Below are positions 60,851 through 64,000 of a DNA stretch of 64,000 nucleotides, piece by piece. The notes below the pieces were generated by a model that was not told the DNA's origin, made no database searches, and saw only the letters and a program-made list of their open reading frames with translations. A program made the translations under genes and the position numbers. The stretch lies in contig DUCF01000036.1 of assembly GCA_012959965.1 (NCBI GenBank), forward strand, positions 1 to 64,000, in the 5' to 3' direction. Origin of the DNA: Candidatus Thioglobus sp. Its GTDB lineage: Bacteria > Pseudomonadota > Gammaproteobacteria > PS1 > Pseudothioglobaceae. Position 1 is the stretch's first letter. Every line of letters starts with the position of its first letter.

Positions 60851-61904
60851 TCCTTCTACTCTTGTCCTGTACTTTTCCGGCCAGTTGACCGCAAGCGGCA
60901 TCAACATCTTCGCCTCGAGTTCGACGCGTGGTTGTGCGAATACCAGATTTAAACAAAATATCTTGAAACTGATTTATTGTAACTTCTTTGGAGGTCTTAT
61001 ACTGAGTTTCTGGAAATGGATTAAACGGGATTAAGTTCACTTTTGCTGACACGCCTTGCAGTAATTTGGCCAATTTTTTGGCGTGCGCTTCGCTGTCATT
61101 GACGCCATCCAGCATCACGTATTCAAACAAAATATGGCGTTCTTGGGTGCCTGCGTTTAGGTAATACTGGCAAGCCTCCATTAACTGCTTAATCGGATAT
61201 TTTTTGTTGATTGGCACCAACACGTCACGAAGTTCGTCGTCTGGAGCATGCAATGAAATTGCAAGACTAACCGATGTTGTGTCAGCCATACGATACAACG
61301 CCGGCACCACGCCAGATGAGGAGATTGTCACTCGCCTGCGAGACAGGCCAAAAGCCCAATCATCAAGCAACAAATCGCAAGTATCGTACACCGCACTTTC
61401 ATTAAGCATCGGCTCGCCCATGCCCATAAAGACAACGTTGGAAATGCGCTTGCCTTTAGCAACAAGATAATTATGCGCAATCAATACTTGGGCAATAATC
61501 TCGTGACTTTTTAAATTACGATTAAAACCCTGAAAGCCCGTTGAACAAAAAGTACAGGCCAAGGCGCAGCCAACTTGTGAAGAGATACACAAAGTACCTC
61601 GATCTTTTTCAGGAATGTAGACTGTTTCGATGTGGTTATTTTCACCAAGATCGATAACCCACTTAATGACGCCATCGCTGGCATGATTTTGTGTGACAAC
61701 GTTAGGCAATTCAAGAGTTGCTATGGTGAGCAATTTTTGCCTTAGGTCTTTGGACAAATTATGCATTTCATCAAAGTCACTCGCACCTTGATGGTAAATC
61801 CACTTCATGATTTGCTTTGTTCGGTACGGCTTTTCACCCAAGTCTGCGAAAAACTTATTCAGTTTGGATTGAGGAAGACCTAACAGGTTTTGCTTTTCTA
61901 GCAT
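60834..61904 (-). CDS. rlmN: Dual-specificity 23S rRNA/tRNA adenine-C2 methyltransferase
   Basis: RlmN methylates A2503 of 23S rRNA and A37 of some tRNAs. The radical-SAM cluster site is CALACTFCSTGFQG. SNVVFMGMGEPMLNE and VSLAISLHAPDDELR are typical, and the late Cys in DVDAACGQLAG is the methyl-carrying residue. I use the ATG at 61904; an upstream TTG at 61910 is less likely. The start codon lies only four bases beyond the arm of the ndk terminator. Confidence 0.95.
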   Translation of the reverse strand: MLEKQNLLGLPQSKLNKFFADLGEKPYRTKQIMKWIYHQGASDFDEMHNLSKDLRQKLLTIATLELPNVVTQNHASDGVIKWVIDLGENNHIETVYIPEKDRGTLCISSQVGCALACTFCSTGFQGFNRNLKSHEIIAQVLIAHNYLVAKGKRISNVVFMGMGEPMLNESAVYDTCDLLLDDWAFGLSRRRVTISSSGVVPALYRMADTTSVSLAISLHAPDDELRDVLVPINKKYPIKQLMEACQYYLNAGTQERHILFEYVMLDGVNDSEAHAKKLAKLLQGVSAKVNLIPFNPFPETQYKTSKEVTINQFQDILFKSGIRTTTRRTRGEDVDAACGQLAGKVQDKSRRNVRRD

Positions 61905-61908
61905 AAGC

Positions 61909-61936
61909 AAAAACAGCCGAGGGATCGGCTGTTTTT
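61909..61936 (-). terminator. Terminator of ndk, abutting the rlmN start
   Basis: AAAAACAGCCGA-TCCC-TCGGCTGTTTTT on the minus strand has a 7-bp GC-rich core and a T-run. Its downstream end is at 61909 and the rlmN ATG begins at 61904, so the rlmN ribosome site lies within the hairpin. Confidence 0.85.
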
Positions 61937-61949
61937 AATAGATTGGATA

Positions 61950-62375
61950 TTAACGAGTTCTTGAACAAACACCATCGTCACCAAAGAAATATGCGATTTC
62001 AATCGCAGCGTTCTCAGCTGAGTCCGAACCATGACATGCGTTTTCATCAAGTGATTCTGCAAAATCAGCACGAATTGTACCTGCTGCTGCGTCTTTTGGA
62101 TTTGTAGCACCCATAATTTCACGATGCTTAGCAACGGCATTCTCACCCTCTAAAACTTGAACCATTACTGGGCCTGAAGTCATGAATGAAACTAAGTCGT
62201 TATAGAAGGGGCGATCCTTGTGTACAGCGTAAAAACCACCCGCAAGATCAGCATCAAGATGAAGCATTTTAGCGCCCACAATTTTGAAGCCAGCAGCCTC
62301 AAAACGAGAGTAGATTTCACCGATTACATTCTTTGCAACAGCGTCAGGTTTGATGATTGATAAAGTGCGCTCCAT
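61950..62375 (-). CDS. ndk: Nucleoside-diphosphate kinase
   Basis: Ndk balances nucleoside triphosphate pools with ATP as donor. Its N-terminus [19 protein letters not shown] and the phosphorylated His in [21 protein letters not shown] (the last His, in part) are diagnostic. The start at 62375 with GGAG upstream gives 141 residues; longer frames begin in non-homologous sequence. It sits before rlmN as in many gammaproteobacteria. Confidence 0.97.
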   Translation of the reverse strand: MERTLSIIKPDAVAKNVIGEIYSRFEAAGFKIVGAKMLHLDADLAGGFYAVHKDRPFYNDLVSFMTSGPVMVQVLEGENAVAKHREIMGATNPKDAAAGTIRADFAESLDENACHGSDSAENAAIEIAYFFGDDGVCSRTR

Positions 62376-62448
62376 GGCGTAACTCCAGTAGTTATAAAAA
62401 AGGCGGTATTTTACCATAAATGGCAACACTTTCTAAAACGCATAAAAC

Positions 62449-62470
62449 AAAAAGGCGCCCTGAGGCACCT
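62449..62470 (-). terminator. Terminator of hup
   Basis: On the minus strand AGGTGCC-TCAG-GGCGCCT is followed by TTTTT. The stem has one G-T pair. It lies about 25 bases after the hup stop. Confidence 0.85.
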
Positions 62471-62493
62471 CCTTGTAAAAATTCAATATTGAC

Positions 62494-62766
62494 CTACTGA
62501 ACGGACTCTTTTAAAGTTTTACCCGCCTTAAAAGCAGCAACTTTAGTTGCAGGAATTGCAATAGAAGTGCCGGTTTGAGGGTTACGACCTGTGCGTGCTG
62601 CACGATCTCTCACCATAAAACTACCAAAACCCGTTAATTGTACACCGTCACCACCTGAAAGAGCTGATGTGATTGCGTTTGTTGTTGCGTTAAGTGCGCG
62701 AGCTGCGTCGGCTTTTGAAAGGTTTGCGCCTGAGGCAATGGCCTCGACCAGTTGTGCTTTGTTCAT
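62494..62766 (-). CDS. hupB: DNA-binding protein HU
   Basis: HU is a nucleoid protein that bends DNA. MNKAQLVEAIASGANLSKAD and LTGFGSFMVRDRAARTGRNP (the DNA-contacting arm, ending NPQTG) are the family core. The 90 residues match the standard size. The hup promoter lies upstream at 62834-62863. The protein is more HU-beta-like than IHF-like, because the arm reads RTGRNPQTG; HU-alpha versus HU-beta is not certain. Confidence 0.95.
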   Translation of the reverse strand: MNKAQLVEAIASGANLSKADAARALNATTNAITSALSGGDGVQLTGFGSFMVRDRAARTGRNPQTGTSIAIPATKVAAFKAGKTLKESVQ

Positions 62767-62833
62767 GTGCTTATCTCCAGAAGTTATTTAAAGAAGATTC
62801 AGCGCTAGAGGTGACATCTATTAAGGAGGTAAG

Positions 62834-62863
62834 ATATCATGAAAAAAACATTTGTTTCGTCAA
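62834..62863 (-). promoter_or_regulatory. Candidate promoter of hup
   Basis: TTGACG (62858-62863), an 18-base spacer and TGATAT (62834-62839) on the minus strand. The leader to the ATG at 62766 is about 60 nt. Confidence 0.5.
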
Positions 62864-62988
62864 CCCCACACGCCAAATCTTAAGATTATTATAAGTCAAA
62901 ATAGTACGTAAATACATACTATTTATAAAGAAAATAATGCCGAATTTATAGGTGATATTGATACTTTTGAAGAAGAAAGTAGAAAAAA

Positions 62989-63468
62989 CTAATGATTATT
63001 CTCTTTTAGGGCCCTTGCCTTATCTCTCTTCCAGTCCTTGTCTTTGATGTCTTGGCGCTTGTCGTGAGCCTTTTTTCCTTTAGCAACTCCGATTTCAAGC
63101 TTTACTTTTCCGCGCACCCAGTACAGTTTCAAAGGTACAACGGTTGCGCCTTTTTGGTTAATTTTGTCTCTCAATCTGTTGATTTCTAGCCTGTGTAAAA
63201 GCAATTTTCTTGTCCTGATTGGGTCAGGATTCACATGAGTGGACGCCGATATCAATGGAGAAATATGTGCACCAAACAAAAACAGCTCGTTGTTTTTCAA
63301 AATAACGTAGCTTTCTTTAATTTGCACCCTGTTATCTCTTAAGCTTTTTACCTCCCAACCCTCTAAACTGATTCCAGCCTCAAGACTTTGTTCGATAAAA
63401 TAGTCGTGCCTTGCTTTTTTATTAAGAGCAATTGTATTGGAGTTATCTGTTTTTTTCTTTTTACTCAT
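62989..63468 (-). CDS. smpB: SsrA (tmRNA)-binding protein
   Basis: SmpB delivers tmRNA to stalled ribosomes. [39 protein letters not shown] and the central [22 protein letters not shown] (in part) with [19 protein letters not shown] (in part) are the family blocks. There are 159 residues. Its start overlaps divergent ratA by CATG. The tmRNA gene itself is not seen nearby. Confidence 0.97.
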   Translation of the reverse strand: MSKKKKTDNSNTIALNKKARHDYFIEQSLEAGISLEGWEVKSLRDNRVQIKESYVILKNNELFLFGAHISPLISASTHVNPDPIRTRKLLLHRLEINRLRDKINQKGATVVPLKLYWVRGKVKLEIGVAKGKKAHDKRQDIKDKDWKRDKARALKENNH

Positions 63469-63910
63469 GGAGAGATCTTTGCATCATATTTCTAAAAGCG
63501 CTATTGTGCCCTACTCACCGCAGCAGATGTTCGCGCTTGTTAATGCTATTAACGACTATCCGCAATTTCTAAACTGGTGCTCAGGCGCCTCTATTTTAAA
63601 TCAATCTGAGCGTCAGATTACTGCCTCGGTTGAGATTAATAAAGGTGGCTTTAAACAAAAATTTATCACCAAAAACACGCTGCGTGCTTTTGACTTGATT
63701 GAAATGGAATTACTCGACGGCCCTTTTAAAACACTCTCTGGACAATGGCGCTTTGAAGCCCTGGGTGATAATGCGGCAAAAGTAGCTTTAGAATTGCAAT
63801 TTTCTTTTAAATCAAGGCTGATGGATATTGCACTATCATCAATCTTCACTCAAATCGCCAACTCTCAATTGGACGCTTTTATTATGCGCGCCAAACAGGT
63901 GTATGACTAA
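63467..63910 (+). CDS. ratA: RatA, polyketide-cyclase/START-domain protein
   Basis: The 147-residue protein has the RatA/Coq10-like START pattern: [53 protein letters not shown] and [19 protein letters not shown]. coli RatA was described as a 50S-binding inhibitor of translation, while the homologous Coq10 carries ubiquinone, so the true role is debated. The start at 63467 follows the smpB-ratA divergence. An upstream in-frame start at 63437 is inside smpB. Confidence 0.9.
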   Translation: MERSLHHISKSAIVPYSPQQMFALVNAINDYPQFLNWCSGASILNQSERQITASVEINKGGFKQKFITKNTLRAFDLIEMELLDGPFKTLSGQWRFEALGDNAAKVALELQFSFKSRLMDIALSSIFTQIANSQLDAFIMRAKQVYD

Positions 63911-64000
63911 AATTATTGCCTTTAACAAGCCTTTTGGCACTTTATGTCAATTTAGCGGCGAGGGTAACACCCTAGCAAAATACATCGACATACCTAATAT
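63903..64000 (+). CDS. RluE-like pseudouridine synthase, partial (N-terminus only)
   Basis: The ATG at 63903 overlaps the ratA stop and runs off the window. About 32 residues are visible: [20 protein letters not shown], followed by GNTLAKYID. The NKPFGTLCQF block matches the start of RluE/RsuA-type pseudouridine synthases, which begin with FNKP. Catalytic Asp and C-terminal parts are beyond the edge. Confidence 0.75.
   Translation, partial: MTKIIAFNKPFGTLCQFSGEGNTLAKYIDIPN

Noticed and set aside
60850..60907. Longer start for the small membrane protein
   Set aside because: The extension lies inside rlmN coding sequence. The ATG at 60850 has AAGGA directly upstream.

Overview
The window reads as chromosomal DNA of an AT-rich, compact gammaproteobacterium, probably marine. 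Supporting this are the RlmN / small membrane protein / IspG order, adjacent smpB and ratA (with an RluE-like gene), the M48-LemA pair, rpoZ beside dnaQ, and tightly overlapping biosynthetic genes. Osmolyte-type Rieske oxygenases plus a DMSP-lyase-like cupin suggest a heterotrophic or mixotrophic marine lineage of the SUP05/Thioglobus kind. That placement is inference, because no marker phylogeny could be run.

Layout. 0-2.2 kb: an Ala/Lys-rich secreted protein (cut by the window edge), an AhpD-like protein, an outer-membrane barrel candidate and tRNA-Asn. 2.3-7.2 kb (minus): a Met/Asn-repeat secreted protein, icd, rimI, ilvA and a CbbY-type phosphatase. 7.2-18.4 kb: dksA, thiL, a histone-deacetylase-like hydrolase, the obgE-proB-folK-panB-panC-nfuA run, waaA, thiC and hemB. 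18.4-19.2 kb: a membrane-anchored coiled-coil protein. 19.2-29.7 kb: an accessory island with an MBL-fold hydrolase, propionyl-CoA synthetase and a GntR regulator, divergent from a Tat-exported LivKHMGF-type ABC transporter. 29.7-46.2 kb is mostly core: acs, rpoZ, dnaQ, ubiD, three tRNAs, a 49-residue lipoprotein, lemA, an M48 peptidase, map, DUF502, aspS, nadA, yebC and purL. 46.2-54.3 kb: a second accessory region with a haloacid dehalogenase, DUF1330, three Rieske oxygenases, a CaiC-like ligase, a DMSP-lyase-like cupin and a TetR regulator. 54.4-64 kb is core again: a DUF45 peptidase, grxD, a methyltransferase, trhO, dxs, DUF2062, ispG, a small membrane protein, rlmN, ndk, hup, smpB, ratA and a partial rluE-like gene.

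The main observation concerns how accessory genes sit in this chromosome. At three places an accessory cassette is bracketed by direct duplications of an adjacent gene's end or promoter, with no integrase or transposase visible. (i) The AhpD-like gene lies between two copies of a promoter region. (ii) The 19.3-29.7 kb island lies between a decayed copy of the acs 3' end plus terminator and the intact acs 3' end. (iii) The Rieske region carries two decayed copies of the promoter and first codons of the DUF45 peptidase gene, besides the intact gene at its right edge. Copies A and B still show the start codon and recognisable early codons before stops.

Functionally, the first island looks like a regulated uptake and CoA-activation system for a short organic acid or related compound. 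It has candidate GntR operators (TTGT-N2-ACAA), one overlapping the transporter -35 box. The second looks like a catabolic cluster for methylated zwitterions (betaine-, carnitine- or DMSP-like). No reductase for the Rieske proteins is present in the window.
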